Part shown: positions 20,931-32,362 of the stretch, in pieces
Numbering within the stretch: position 1 is the stretch's first letter
Layout: each line of letters begins with the position of its first letter
Source: Ornithodoros turicata
Taxonomy: Eukaryota; Arthropoda; Arachnida; Ixodida; Argasidae
Length of the DNA: 64,000 nucleotides
Direction: 5' to 3'
Assembly: GCF_037126465.1 (NCBI RefSeq)
Contig: NC_088201.1
Span: forward strand, 82,860,273 to 82,924,272
The notes under the pieces: generated by a model
Database searches by the model: none
The model's input: only the letters and a program-made list of their open reading frames with translations
What the model was told of the DNA's origin: nothing
Position numbers and translations under genes: made by a program

Positions 20931-21705
20931 CACAGTGCCATTTGTTTCTGTGTGGTTCATCTATGTAGATTGCTTCGCAATTATTTTCCTGTATGTATCT
21001 GTTTTTTGTGTGTTCGATGATGCGCAGGTTTGGCTCTCTATTAGTGCTAGCTGTTGTATTATTTTCTTACATTTGCGTTAGTCAGTTTGAATTTATTAAA
21101 TTTGCAATGTTTCTCGTTTGGATTGAGTATTGTTTTCGTTGATGTTAGCATAATATTTCTCGCTTGCTAAGAACATGTCTGTTTAAAACCGGTTTCCTCT
21201 GATATTGATGTCTGTTTTAGTTTTTTTGCTTGCTAGTGGTTGTTTTGATAGAATTCTTATTGTGTTCTTCAAAGTTGAATACTGCTAGCATCTGTTTACG
21301 ATAATTGATGAATAAAATATATTGTCACTGTACAAACTTGTCTGGCCTTAAGAATATTCCCCTTTGCAGAAAATAATGTGAGAGAGAGACAGTGACCCAC
21401 CCCTTGGAGTGACAAAGGATGTGCGGTTTCTTCGCTTTGGCTGTATAGAGAGAGGGAAAGAATGCCTCCCAGCTTTGAGGAAAAAGCGAAAGATAGCTGG
21501 CTTGGTTGTACCATGTCTCTTTTCTGTGTGTTGGATGCCTCCATCAATGTAAGGTTTGTAGTGTCTGTAAGAATAAAAATTATATAGTGTGCGATTAGAT
21601 TAGATCACGAGTATGATTTTATAGTGTTTCAAATGATGAATTGTTTTCCTCTGTTGTTTACATGTTGTAGAATGCGCCGGTAGAGAAACCGGTTCGCATC
21701 GATAT
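20931..21705. other. AT-rich repetitive DNA, left of BEL/Pao 2
   Basis: No gene. The block around 21004-21055 (gttcgatgatgcgcaggttt) is repeated right of the BEL/Pao 2 insertion at 27911-27962, so the two flanks belong to one diverged repeat region split by that insertion. A gagagagaca-rich segment at 21380-21560 ends near an aataaaaattatat stretch; its nature is unknown. Confidence 0.5.
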
Positions 21706-22074
21706 TGTAGCTCTAAAGGCCTAAATGCGCTGGGAAGAGGCGGGAAGGAGATGCCATCCGCGGATATGCCGTGAGGAGATGGAACACACGCACATAAACG
21801 TCCGCACGGGGTAACTTCTGTATTGCAACTGACTTTCAAGTTCAGGGGAAAAGGGAAGGAGCCGAGCACACCAACAGGAGCGGTAACCCGACACCACGCG
21901 TGGGAGCGGCACAGAAATAGGAGGGCAGCGACAGTTTCGTTAACGGGTGTGAGTCCCCCGTGACAAACGGCCCGTAATCATATATACATAGACGAAAAAG
22001 CAACGTTAGGAATGTGTACCAGGCACGTTAGAATAACACGAAGAAGAAAACGAAACACTGTTTTTTCGCCAGCA
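21706..22074 (-). repeat. 3' LTR of BEL/Pao 2
   Basis: 369 bp, homologous end to end with 27385-27752. Being on the minus strand, it lies downstream of pol, whose stop is at 22106-22108. Confidence 0.93.
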
Positions 22075-22105
22075 CACTCCCCCGCAATGAGCATAGCTCA
22101 TTCCG

Positions 22106-23341
22106 TTATACAATTTCTAGCGGGAAAAGGTGTTGGACAGCACGTTTAATAGATCCATCACCGGGAAGTTGCAGCTCGTACGATCGTACACGTCCGTCTC
22201 GGCCTGGGAACACCTTCACCACGCGGCACATCTTCCATATTTGCCTTGGCAGCTTGTCATCTTTCACCAGCACCAAGTCGTTGACATTCAGTCCAGTGGA
22301 GGTAGCAGGGCGTTGGTGATGTGCTGTCCGCAGCTCGAAGAGATATTCGTGGACCCACCGCTTTCAGATTCGTCTCAGCAACACTTCTCGGTAACGTAGT
22401 ATTCTGGCAAGGAGTGGTTGTCCGGGCTCGGAGGTGACTGTAGGCTGGTCAGGCAGTCTGGTTATCCGTTTGCCGACCAGGAAGTGCGATGGCGACAATG
22501 GTTCGGGCTCGTTGGAGTCCGAGTAGACGAAAGAGATGGGTCTCGAGTTGACCATCGCCTCTACCTCTATCAGCAGTGTCGTTAGCTGGTCAAGCGTGAG
22601 AGTGTTCTTTCCAAGGACCTTGCATAGTGCCGTTTTAACGGATCGCACCATTCTTTCCCAGAACCCACCCCACCACGCCGCTCTTTCAGCGATGAATTTC
22701 CAGTGAATATGGGTTCCGGAGAAATAGTTGGCCAGTTCGTCGCTTCGGATGTCTGTCCAGAATCGTTTGAGGTCCTTGGAAGCACGCTTGGAGGTGAGAG
22801 CATTATCCGTATATATGGTGTGGCATATTCCTCTTCTTGAAATGAATCTGCGAAACGCCAACAGAAATGTCGCAGCCGTCAAATCAGTCACCAGTTCTAG
22901 ATGCACAGCTCGAGTTACCGCACAGGTAAACAAGACAATATAGGCTTTGCGGCCTCCTGTCTCCGATTTGTAGTACAGCGGCCCGGCGATGTCGATTCCG
23001 GACACTGCGAAGGGCTCGGCTTTCGTCACTCGGTCGCGCGGCAGAGGCACCACGGGCTCGTCAGCGGGCTTAGCTCACCATTTCCTGCAAATCAGACATT
23101 GATAGAGAGTTCGTTTCACAGCTTGTCTTCCGCTAAGAATCCAATACGATTCACGAAGCTGCACCAAGGTATCTCGCACTCCACCGTGGAAAAGTCGCAG
23201 GTGTTCTTGCATGATGAGCTTTGACGTGAAGCCGTGATCTCTGGGGAGAATTATAGGATGTTTCATCTCCACGTCGGCGTCGCACTGCTGAAGCCGTCCT
23301 CGCAGGCGCAGTAGGTTGTCCTCATCGAGGAAAGGCGACAA
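22106..23341 (-). pseudogene. pol: BEL/Pao 2 integrase and C-terminal domain
   Basis: 23341-23075 carries HPIILPRDHGFTS and the zinc domain (HLRLFHGG, CLICRKW). A frame change near 23060 leads to 23053-22364 with SGIDIAGPLYY (first Asp), YTDNALTSKRASKDL (second Asp) and FIAERAAWWGGFWERMVRSVK (Glu), then VNSRPISFVYS. After 22364 the C-terminal DUF5641-like part continues in other frames (DDKLPRQIWKMCRVV) to a final PLEIV and stop, the same ending as in element 3. Confidence 0.9.
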
Positions 23342-23446
23342 GTTTCGTAATGAAGATGTTCCACCGACGGTCTCCTTGCCTGACGAAAGGCGCTCCAGTT
23401 CTCTTGGAAAGCATTCTTTCTGTGTTTGCCGGATCCAATATTTAAG

Positions 23447-24409
23447 TCAGTTCTGTAGCTCGATTGCCGTGAGCGGACCTGTAGCTCTTGCCTCGTTTTG
23501 TGGGCAGTTGTGAATGAAACGTAGCATCCATGCAGTGGTACGCAGAACTGTAAGGAGCGAGCCATAGTTCGCAAGTCTGAAGATAGGCGTACTTTCCTCA
23601 GCGTCTGCTGTAACCATTGCAGTGACGCTCGTCTTCTTCTCTATCGACGCTGTCTCCGGAAGGCACACGGGCTCCCTGATTGGTTTAGGCCAGTGATCCT
23701 CCGCGTTGTTAAGCCACTTTGGTCCATTCCACCATATGTAGTCTCTCAGTAACACTTCAGGCTGCACTCTTCGTGTTAGCAAATCAACTGGATTTAGTTC
23801 GCCTGGACAGTAATGACACTGTGACGGGTTGGTCAAGTCTTTGATTTCAATAACGCGGTTTGCCACAAAGGGTTTCCATCTAGTGGCGCTTCCCCTCACC
23901 CAATGCAAAGCCACACTGGAATCAGTCCAGTATTGAACCGTTACATCCGTGCAGTCTAGAGCCGTGACCACGAATTGTGTCAGTCTAGCACCTATCAAGG
24001 CACCCAACAGCTCAAGCCTTGGAAGAGACACGCGCTTTAATGGTGCCACCATCGACTTCGCAGATATGATGACGACGTTAATACATTCATCTTCGTACAC
24101 AGTGCGCATATACACCACTGCACCGTACGCCTGCAGACTTGCGTCACAGAAGCAGTGAATACCTCCTGCCACAACGTGCACGTCCCGTGTGATTGCTCTC
24201 GGCACAACAATGTCTCGTAAGAGCGGGATTCCCCTGCACCACTGTTGCCAGTCTTCAGAGATATGTTCAGGAAGCTCGTCGTCCCAGCCAACGCCCAGTT
24301 CCCACGCTCGTTGACTCAGTATTTTGGCCTTAACGGTGTAGGGCGGAAGTATACCGAGAGGATCAAATATGCGAGCGCTATCATGTAGGAGGCACCGCTT
24401 TGTGTCACT
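23447..24409 (-). pseudogene. pol: BEL/Pao 2 RNase H region
   Basis: The post-RT block ARIFDPLGILPPY lies at about 24370. 24205-23447 is open for 252 codons: HCFCDASLQAYGAVVY (Asp), VQYWTDSSVALHWVRG (second Asp of RNase H), and CPGELNPVDLLTRR. It runs on into the linker before the integrase (TTAWMLRFIHNCPQN). One in-frame stop at 24410 separates it from the RT. Confidence 0.88.
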
Positions 24410-26068
24410 CTAGCTCGTCAAGAATTGATGCAATGAATCCATTGACAGCGACAGAACGTCATTTGTGGTGTTCCAAACGATGCCAAGTACTTTCGTCCTT
24501 TCGTCGTTATCCTCGGCCTCAGTTGCGGATAATCCCTGTAGCCCGTTGTCGTTAGTTGTCCATTTCGTTAAATGCATACCGGCCGCCGCTAAGATCTCAT
24601 TAGCCTCACGGTGTACAAGTTCCGCCTCTTTTCTTGAACTGATGCTTGTGACGAAGTCATCCACATAGAAGCTGTCTGCCAGTCTTCGGCAGGTTTCGGG
24701 GTAAGTGTCCATCATCGAAGTGAAATGGTAACGAAGTGTCCCGGCGAGTAGGAACGGACTTGGCGCAGCACCAAAGGGTATCCTGGTCATTCTCCATACC
24801 TCGATTTCTGGGAGTGGGCTACCGATTTCCGGCATTGTGGAGTACCATAGGAACCTGAAGGCATCTTTGTCCCTTTCATTAAGGCGTATCTGCAGGAGAG
24901 CCTTCTGTATGTTGGTGGTAAGGGCGACGCCATGTTTGTGAAATTTTAGAAGTGTCGCCAGAATATCCGGATTCAAGTTTGGGCCAACTTACAAGCAATC
25001 GTTGAGTGACGGGCAATCGATATCACTGGACGAAGCATCGAAGACTATGCGTACTTTAGTGCTTGCCTTGTCGGGTCGGAACACGGCTCGGTGAGGTAGA
25101 TAGTAGACCGGCCCAACAGCGTTGACCTTGATGTCGATTCTCTCTGCGTGTTCTTCGTTCAAGTATCGCCGAATGGCGTCGTCGTACTCCGCCATCACGT
25201 GCTGGTTTTTGAGAAGTCTTCTTGTAAGTGCGCCAAGTCTTCCCGCTGCAATTTGCTTGTTTGTTGGTAAACAGGGATCACTCGTCTTCCACGGTAACTG
25301 CACTTCATACCTCCAGTCTGCATTTCGCTTTATTTTCGTTTGGAATTCCTGCAGGACGTTGTCGTTCGCCTTGTCATAGACTGTTTCCTTTGGGTGGATC
25401 CCAATGTGCTCAAGTTCCCAGAATTTCCGTAATTCGTTCGATATGCTGATGTCGCTGGGCCCAATAACAGTTCGCATGACGCAAACAGCGGAGCAAGTGG
25501 TAATGGTACTCGTTGGTGCCGGTCCCTGGAGCGTCCATCCAAGCACGGTGTTTACAGCCACCAATGCCTCGCTCAGAAATTTGGTCTCCCCAGTAACAAT
25601 TCTCCAGTAGCAGTCGGCTCCGATTAGGAGTCCAATTCCAGGCTCGCATACTTCGTTTGTCCCTAGGACGTCAGCCACACGAAGACCATATTGTTCCATT
25701 TTGGTGAGGACGTCGTTATCTGGAACCCACATGACGTCAGCACATATTTCTGGAACTTCGAGCGCCTCGACTCGGACTTCGATACGATCAAATTGACTGC
25801 GTATCCAGACCTCCACTTTGCGACATTTTCTCTGAGTGGTCGATCTAGAGCCAAATGTATGGATGGTTAGTTCCTCCTCTCCGACAGGTCTGCACCTGAG
25901 TATCTCCGACAGAGACTTCTTAATAAACGTGCGTTGGCTACCGCCGTCCAACATCATGCGTGTGAGCTTCCGGTCAGTGTCGCTCTCAGCATACGCACGT
26001 AGGGTTTGCAGGAGCACTGTACTATTAGCGCCATGCTTAGGACTCGAATCTCTCAAGGTGGCCACCAC
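24410..26068 (-). pseudogene. pol: BEL/Pao 2 protease and reverse transcriptase
   Basis: 26068-24989 (359 codons) starts after the zinc knuckles and contains MLDGGSQRTFIKKSLS (protease active site), GLLIGADCYWRIVTG, RKFWELEHIGI, VYYLPHRAVF and VRIVFDASSS. A frame break near 24985 leads to 24976-24410 with ALTTNIQKALLQIRL (the usual catalytic Asp replaced by Asn), IPFGAAPSPFLL and SFYVDDFVTS (YVDD). The Asn change and the breaks would abolish RT activity. Confidence 0.92.
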
Positions 26069-26114
26069 CGCTGGCGATGCGGCGGTAGCCGCGACGGTTG
26101 CGGAGCCCGGCTGC

Positions 26115-27312
26115 CTATGTTGGGTCGCACATCACAGTCAAGTGTCTTCCGTTACAGTTAGCACACCGTAGTCGAGCGCCACTTCTACATTCCCGTGCGC
26201 GATGATACTGCTTTCCGCAACATCGCCTTTCCGATTTGAGTTTTTTTTTTCTTTCTTTTGTTGTAGGGAAAGAGGTACAGTGCAGCTCTGAAGAGAATGT
26301 TCCGTGGACTCGCAGAATACGCATCTTCTGTATTCTGCGCCCACTGCCAAAGTAACTCCCGATGGGGGGTTGTTTTGTTGCCTCCTTCCGAGACCGTCTC
26401 CGATATTCGTTACGTTCGACTTGGTTGCTCCCCCGTGTTGGCCTCTCTCACGGCCTGTCACTTCGAGGTTTAAGAACGTCAAGTAGGAATCAAGATCATC
26501 CTTGTCACTGTGCTTTAGCTCATACTCCAGATTGATATCCGCAGGTACAGCTTTGCGTAGGACCGATAAGAGCAGTACTCCGTATGAGCTGTGGGCCACG
26601 CCTAAGGCCTCCAAGCATCTGATGCCAGTTCGTACTTCGTCGTAGAGTTCATGCAATTTTGTGACTTGACTTGGATCGGATACTTTTGGTAAATTTAGCA
26701 ATTTTGTCATGTGTTCGTCAATGATGAGGCTTTTCTTTCCGAATCCGTCTTTAAGAAGATCAATGGCGATACTGTAGTTTCCTCGGAAAGCGAAAGCCCC
26801 TTGATAACTGTCATTGCTTTTCCTGTCAAGTAGCCTTTCAGATATTTGAACTTGTCCACCTTGGAAAGCGATTCGTTAGAGTGAATGGTGGAGTCGAACT
26901 GGTCCCAAAAGCTTTCTCAATTTCTCAGATCTCCGTCGAATTTCGATATTTCCAGTTTCGGAAGTTTCACACTAGTAGAATTTCGATTTCGCGGATTACT
27001 GGAGAGGGGTGCGTCGGTGAGAGGATTGCTTAGGACTTGCTTCGCGATAGATTTTGCGAAACAAATTTTGTCTTCGTATGCCTGTGAGCCCGTCAACTAC
27101 TTGTCAAAGTCCTCATCGTCTATTGTCAACTCCTCTATGGATGCGTTCAGCTCGATTAAGGCGCTCTCTTTCACGGCAAGAAGGCCAAACTTCTGTTGCA
27201 GCTCACCTTTAACTTGTGTTGAGATAGTCTGTTGAGCGAGTTGCGTGATTTCGTCCGTGATCTTTGCCACCGCTGCATGGATGGTGGAACGTTTTCGCTT
27301 GAGTCGATCCAT
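26115..27312 (-). pseudogene. gag: BEL/Pao 2 Gag, frameshifted
   Basis: ATG at 27312 opens MDRLKRKRSTIHAAVAKI, parallel to MDRVKQKRGVLRAAITKL of element 3. The frame closes at 27097. The DUF1759-like part (LEISKFDGDL, SLSKVDKF) lies in 27000-26830 in another frame, the following segment in 26710-26138 (LYDEVRTGIRCLEALG), and zinc knuckles near 26290-26140 (CVFCESTEHSLQSC, then CCGKQYHRARECR and CANCNGRHLTVMCD). Confidence 0.88.
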
Positions 27313-27359
27313 CGTTGATTACCCCACGGTGGTATCTCGTCGATAAAGGGCCTTCTTTT

Positions 27360-27375
27360 CCGGGTTTCGGCACCA
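27360..27375 (-). other. Primer binding site of BEL/Pao 2
   Basis: On the minus strand TGGTGCCGAAACCCGG begins 9 nt after the end of the 5' LTR, with a T-rich spacer. It matches the sites of elements 1 and 3 apart from one or two bases. Confidence 0.85.
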
Positions 27376-27384
27376 GAAAAAAAA

Positions 27385-27752
27385 TGTAGCTCTAAAGGGC
27401 TAAATGCGCTGGGAAGAGGCGGGAAGGAGATGCTATCCGCGGATATGCCGTTACGAGATGGAACACACGCACAGAAATGTCCGCACAGGGTAACTTCTTT
27501 ATTGCAACTGACTTTCAAGTTCAGGGAAAAAGAGAAGGAGCCGAGCACACCAACAGGAGCGGTAACTCAACACCACGCGTGGGAGCGGCACGGAAATGGG
27601 AGGGCAGCGACAGTTTCGTTAACGGGTGCGAGTCTCCTGTGACAAACGGCCCATCAGCATATGTACATAGACAAAAGCAACGTTAGGAATGTGTACCAGG
27701 CACGTTAGAATAACACGAGAAGAAGAAAACGAAACACTGTTTTTCGCCAACA
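27385..27752 (-). repeat. 5' LTR of BEL/Pao 2
   Basis: 368 bp. On the plus strand it starts TGTAGCTCTAAAGG and ends CGCCAACA. The right-hand TSD gatat follows directly. Confidence 0.93.
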
Positions 27753-27757
27753 GATAT

Positions 27758-29017
27758 CATTGTCTGTTCTCTATTAGCGGTGGCTATTGTTTGTGTTCCT
27801 CTGTTCTGGAGCCTTAAGTCTGTGCTAGTCACTCTATTAATTGTGTAATGTTTCTCATTTTGATAAATTGTTTCCGTATTATTTTCCTACATGTGTCTGT
27901 TGTCTGAGTGTTCGATGATGCATAGGTTTGGCTCTCTGTTAGTGCTAGCTGTTGAGCATGTTGTGTTGTTTCTCATCTTAGCTTCCCTATTGCGCTCGAA
28001 ATTCATTAAAACACCTAATAAGAAACATGATAATGATGAAATTATTAGTGTCGTAATAATGGTGATCCCGTCACAGACTTTTTATAATAACACAGTTTGA
28101 TTGTAATTGTAGTGATTAAGATTGTCTTCTAAGTGTAATGTTACAGATTTTATTTCCTCTTGTGTTCGTGTTGTCCCTCTATGTGTCCCATAGTGTTCGA
28201 GGCTCTCTGTTGTGCACGATTAACTACTTACATCTATCGGTACTTGTAATTGAAATTAAAACCCGCTATTGCAATGACTATGGTCACGTCTCAGAGTTTT
28301 TATAATAAAACTTGAAATTTTGGTTGTTATCATATTGATTAAAAATATCTTCTTTGATTAAATGCGGTGTCAGCATGTAAATGTTGTTTGCGGGTTGGTT
28401 TATACGTCAGTTTGGATCTCTATTAGTTGTAGCTGTTGATTGTGTTGTTTCTCATTATTCCCTTACGTCTGTGCTATTCACTTAATAAGAAACTGGTTAA
28501 ATAAATTAGTGTCGTGTTGGAATTAGGTATATTCAACTTAGCTACCTCTATTGTGCTTAAAATTACTTACATCTATCAGAACTTTTAATTGAAATTGAAA
28601 CTGCACTATTGCAATGATGGTGCTCACGTATAGAAATATTAGACTTTTTATAATAAAACTTGTAATTTTGATTGTAATCGTATTGATTAAAAATATCTTC
28701 TTTGATTTAATGTACTAATCCATTTTAATTCTGATTCATTGAGAACTTGTGTGTATGATTAGCGTTAATAAAAAGTATTGTGTTTGATTCTTTCTGTGTG
28801 ATACCGCTTCAATGCTATTCCTTCGTACTTGTAATAAGTAAGTATATTATTTATTATGTGTATTGTATTGTATTGTGTTTCTTCTGTTTCAGGTTTTTTG
28901 GCCGGGTTTTTCGCCTTCATATAGAGTCACGACATAATTCATGGCACTATTGGCTTTAATAAATATATTTCAACTTGTACTTTTGTGTATGGCTGTCGTT
29001 TGCATGTCTATACTTGC
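27758..29017. other. AT-rich diverged repeats, right of BEL/Pao 2
   Basis: No gene. Blocks ending in tttttataataaaacttg recur near 28083 (partial), 28301 and 28649, each followed by a similar attgattaaaaatatcttc stretch, so the region is built of diverged tandem units of about 220-350 bp. The segment at 27880-27962 matches 21004-21055 on the other side of the BEL/Pao 2 insertion. Confidence 0.6.
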
Positions 29018-29360
29018 ATGTAAACCGCCCACAGCATGGCTGTTGTAGCGGAAAAAAATTACGAACGAACTCTGCCCAGGCGGAAAAATTGTGAAGGAAG
29101 TCGGCCCAGGTGTGACAGTACCATCGCTTTGTCGGGTTGTCAGCGTGGATTTTCATACCTGCATGTAAACCGCCTACCAGACACATGTTGTATCGGAAAA
29201 GAAATTGTGAATGAAGTCGGCCCAGGTGTGACGGTACCGTTGCTTTGTGGGGTTGCCAGCGTGCATGTCCCTACTTCTAAGTAAACCGCCCACGCGCCAC
29301 CGAAAAAAAATTGCGAACGAAGTCGGCCCAGGCGGAAAAATCGCGAAAGAAGTCGGCCCA
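29018..29360 (+). repeat. Three-copy tandem repeat, ~120-145-bp units
   Basis: Units start gcatgtaaaccgcc at 29018, gcatgtaaaccgcc at 29161, and ctaagtaaaccgcc at 29278. Each has a gaaaaaaattgcgaacgaa-type stretch and gtcggcccagg. The first two share gtgtgacagtaccatcgctttg or a close variant. Small ORFs across it reflect the repeat. Confidence 0.8.
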
Positions 29361-29799
29361 GGCTGGAGCGACGATAAGCGCATGGGTAGCCCTCTGGTCA
29401 CGCGCCGCCTTCCGGTAGGCGCGCGAGCATTCCTCCACCCGAGCGCCACCCACAGCGCGCGGGAAAAAATTCGCGAGTGAGCCTTGCCCAGACCAGAGCC
29501 ATTTATAGGGAGAGTTTGGCCATTCTCTGATTTTTTGCCGCCTCATGGGTGGAGCTTATTCTGACGTGAGAGTCGTCGTTGCGCCGCCCAAAAAGCCTGA
29601 ATCTGAGCGGAATCTGCTGATCAGCCATCTAGTCCGCACCATATTGATGCTGTCTGCCAGCTGGTCGACAGCTTCGTGGTCCCATTGAATGTAATCTACA
29701 GGAATAACCGGCTTATGACCCACAGGCGCCAGTGACAAGGGGGGCTTTGTTGCGGAACTGAAAGAGTTCAAGGACTAAAGGCTTTCGAAGCAAGAAGTA

Positions 29800-31000
29800 T
29801 TGAGTAAGAAGGTATTGGTTGTTCCCATCCTGAAACCAGGCAAGCCCCCAAATGCCCTATCCTCCTTTCGCCCGGTGAGCCTGACAAGCTGTATGGGGAA
29901 ACTGATGGAGAGAATGGTTTTGCATCGCCTCGACTGGTGGCTCGAAAAACAATGTGCGTTCCCTCACGAAATGGCTGGATTTCGTCGGCACCGAAGCTCC
30001 ATGGATCCAGTTCTCGACCTAGTCTCTACAGTTCAACATGCTCGTGCCCATCGACGGATCGTCCGATCGGTTTTCCTCGACATAAAGCGCGCCTATGATA
30101 CCGTCTCGCACATTTGTGTGCTGCACGCCTTGCGCTCGTTTGGAGTATCCGGTCGGCTCTTCATCTTGCTCCAAGACTTCCTTACGGACCGAACTGTCGC
30201 TGTCTGTACGTCCCAAGGCCAAAGCCCTCAGCATCCTGTTCCTCAAGGAGTCCCCCAAGGAAGCATTCTCAGCCCGACACTCTTTAACGTGGTGATGGCC
30301 GGCCTACAATCAGTAATTCCTCGCAAAGTGTCGTTTTCCGTGTATGCAGATGACGTCGCCCTTTGGACAGTAGGAAAAACACGCCCAGCTCTCCAGCGCC
30401 GCCTGCCAGCTCGCTTTAAACAATATCCATACGTACCTCACGCACTTCGGGATGGACCTTTCACCCGAAAAGTGTGTCGAGCTCCCTTTCACGCTTAAAG
30501 CTACGGCCAATTTCCCTCTTTGGCTTGGTACAAACAAGCTTGAACCGGTACGCTTTCACTGCTTCCTTGGCGTGGTAATCGACTCGGACTTGCGCTCGGC
30601 TCGGCACATTAAACACCTTGAAACTAAAGTGCAGCGATGGCTCCCCGCAATTCAACATCTTTCTGGCTCGGGATGGGGCTGTGATCAGCATTCCCTGCTC
30701 GCGGTTGACGCGGCATTGGTGAGGGCGACTGTGCTTTACAGCCTTCCTATTCTGCACAGGATGTCAACAACTTCATTAAATACACTTCGGTCCCTGTTTG
30801 CTCGAAGCCTTCGTCGATGCCTCAGAGTTCCAAGAATGGCTGAAACACGGCAACTACTTGCTGAAGCTGGTGAGCTCCTGATTGAAGTTCTCCGTGAACG
30901 GGAAACGGCTCGGCACTATCTCGTTTGCGTGCTCACATTCCCCGCCACCCGCTCCTCAGGAAAATTCGATACCGCCCTGAAAGCGACTTCTATCGAGTAG
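29800..31000 (+). pseudogene. LINE reverse transcriptase, frameshifted
   Basis: Frame 29800-30498 holds the RT palm: PILKPGKPPNALSSFRPVSL, LDIKRAYDTVSH (catalytic Asp), QGVPQGSILSPTLFN and SVYADDVALW (YADD). A frame change near 30450 leads to 30452-31000, the thumb: FHCFLGVVIDSDL, HIKHLETKVQRW. The first codons are preceded by the TSD, so the missing 5' half, including the endonuclease, was never inserted. Confidence 0.92.
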
Positions 31001-31635
31001 TGCAGAGGACACGCCAGACTCTCACTGGCTTCATAACTAAGGACACTATAGCGCCGGAAGCCCCCTGGTCTCTACCGGTACCGCCCACTTTTGTACGCCT
31101 CCCAAACCTTTTGGAAAGAAGAGATCAGGTCCCCCCTCAAGTCCTCCGAGCCCATTTTCATGCTCTGGTAGACGAGAAGTTTTCTACGTTTACGGCAGCA
31201 TATACCGATGGCGCATCCCAAAACAACAAGTCCGCCTCAGCATTCGTCATACGATCCGAAGGCGTAGTGCATGGAAGACGTCTTTCACATCCAACCTCCT
31301 CCACAGCTGCGGAACTCTATGCCATCCTTTTCTTTCTACAACACATCGCTGATTTTACACCCTGGGATTGGGCAGTCTTTACAGACTCGAAATCTGCACT
31401 TCAAGCTATTGAAAATTCCGGCATACGAGGCCCATCCGCACCCCTAGTCACAGATGTGTTAATGGCTTACCACACTATCTACGCTGCAGGCCACAGGCTA
31501 GTTCTCCAGTGGGTTCCAGCCCATTATGGTGTCGTGGGGAACGAGCAGGTCGACAGCGCCGCAGAAGCAGCACTCTCGTATCAGAAATGGACCCATATTG
31601 TTCTGCTGAGAGGAGACCGCAGTTCAATTCTGTGA
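30925..31635 (+). pseudogene. LINE RNase H domain
   Basis: AAYTDGASQNNKSASAF (Asp), SSTAAELYAIL (Glu), AVFTDSKSALQAI (Asp) and LQWVPAHYGVVGNEQVDSAAEAA give the full RNase H active-site set (the final H-G-N-E-x-D block has Tyr where Cys/Ser is usual). An RNase H after RT is characteristic of I-group LINEs. It overlaps the previous frame at a frameshift near 30950. Confidence 0.9.
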
Positions 31636-32063
31636 CACCTATTGACACCCCTGGCTTCCCGCCAACGGACAACCGACATTCTTCCCCCTGTATGTTGAGC
31701 AGAGTTGATCGAACGCTCGCTTTCCGCATGACACGAAACACCTCTCGTCAAGATGCTGCATTAATCCACCGAATGCGCCTTGATGTGGCCTTTACAGCTC
31801 AGTGGCGTTACCGCTTGAGACAAGTTGACTCTCCCACCTGCTGCCACTGTGGTGCTCTTGAGGATCTGGAGCATATTCTTCTTCATTGCCCTCACTACCA
31901 ACCTTCCCGAACCACACTCTCCGAGTTTCTTCGTCAGCTGGACTCTCGCACTTTCTCCCTATCGAAATTGCTTGGTCCCTGGCCCAATCCGGCCCAGCAA
32001 CGCTCTGTGCTCAAAGCTCTTCTGACATTTCTGGACGCCATCGGACTTCGATCGTTATTGTGA
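31509..32063 (+). pseudogene. LINE C-terminal zinc-like region
   Basis: The useful part starts about 31650: LIHRMRLDVAFTAQWRYRL, then CCHCGALEDLEHILLHC, and a final LDAIGLRSLL. The CxxC...HxxxxC motif also ends the LINE fragment at 5874-6422. The terminal 100 bases after the stop form the 3' UTR, which is also found antisense at 7396-7462. Confidence 0.85.
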
Positions 32064-32362
32064 AGGGGCTCATTATTTTATTCCCCCCATTCCAACCAGC
32101 AACGGGGTAGAGTATCGCCTGTGGCGATGAAACTCCCCTCTCTCCAAGGTCAAAAATAAAATTGTTGTTGAAGCAAGAAGTACGCACGTGTCTTCTCTCC
32201 TTGGATTGTAAACAACGATCAGCATCAATATGTCGTCGGCGAGCGGTTGACGACTGAATAACAATAGAGCACGACGAGGGAGGTCGTTCAGCCGTGACGT
32301 CACATGACGCGCTCTAAGTTAGGCTCCTCCTAATGGCCAAACTCTCTCTATAAACGGCTCTG

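Larger units (their letters stand above)
21706..27752 (-). mobile_element. BEL/Pao element 2, full length, inactive
   Basis: Two LTRs with TG...CA ends (21706-22074 and 27385-27752) flanked by a perfect 5-bp TSD, gatat (21701-21705 and 27753-27757). The coding strand is minus: primer site, gag, protease, RT, RNase H, integrase. The frames are broken at several points, and the LTRs differ at many positions, so this copy is older than element 3. Inserted in the AT-rich repeat described on both sides. Confidence 0.95.
29800..32169 (+). mobile_element. 5'-truncated I-type LINE with 13-bp TSD
   Basis: Flanked by the perfect 13-mer gaagcaagaagta (29787-29799 and 32170-32182), the target-site duplication of target-primed reverse transcription. 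It starts inside the RT domain and ends aataaaattgttgtt. RT, RNase H and the C-terminal zinc-like region are present over three frames, so the copy is dead on arrival plus later mutation. Confidence 0.92.
29494..32362. mobile_element. hAT-like MITE split by a LINE, 8-bp TSD
   Basis: The ends are inverted repeats CAGAGCCATTTATAGGG and (complement of the right end) CAGAGCCGTTTATAGAG, with homology reaching gagagtttggccatt. Both sides carry the perfect 8-mer gcccagac (29486-29493 and 32363-32370). Removing the LINE and its TSD leaves an element of about 486 bp with no ORF, so it is a MITE mobilised in trans. Confidence 0.9.
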
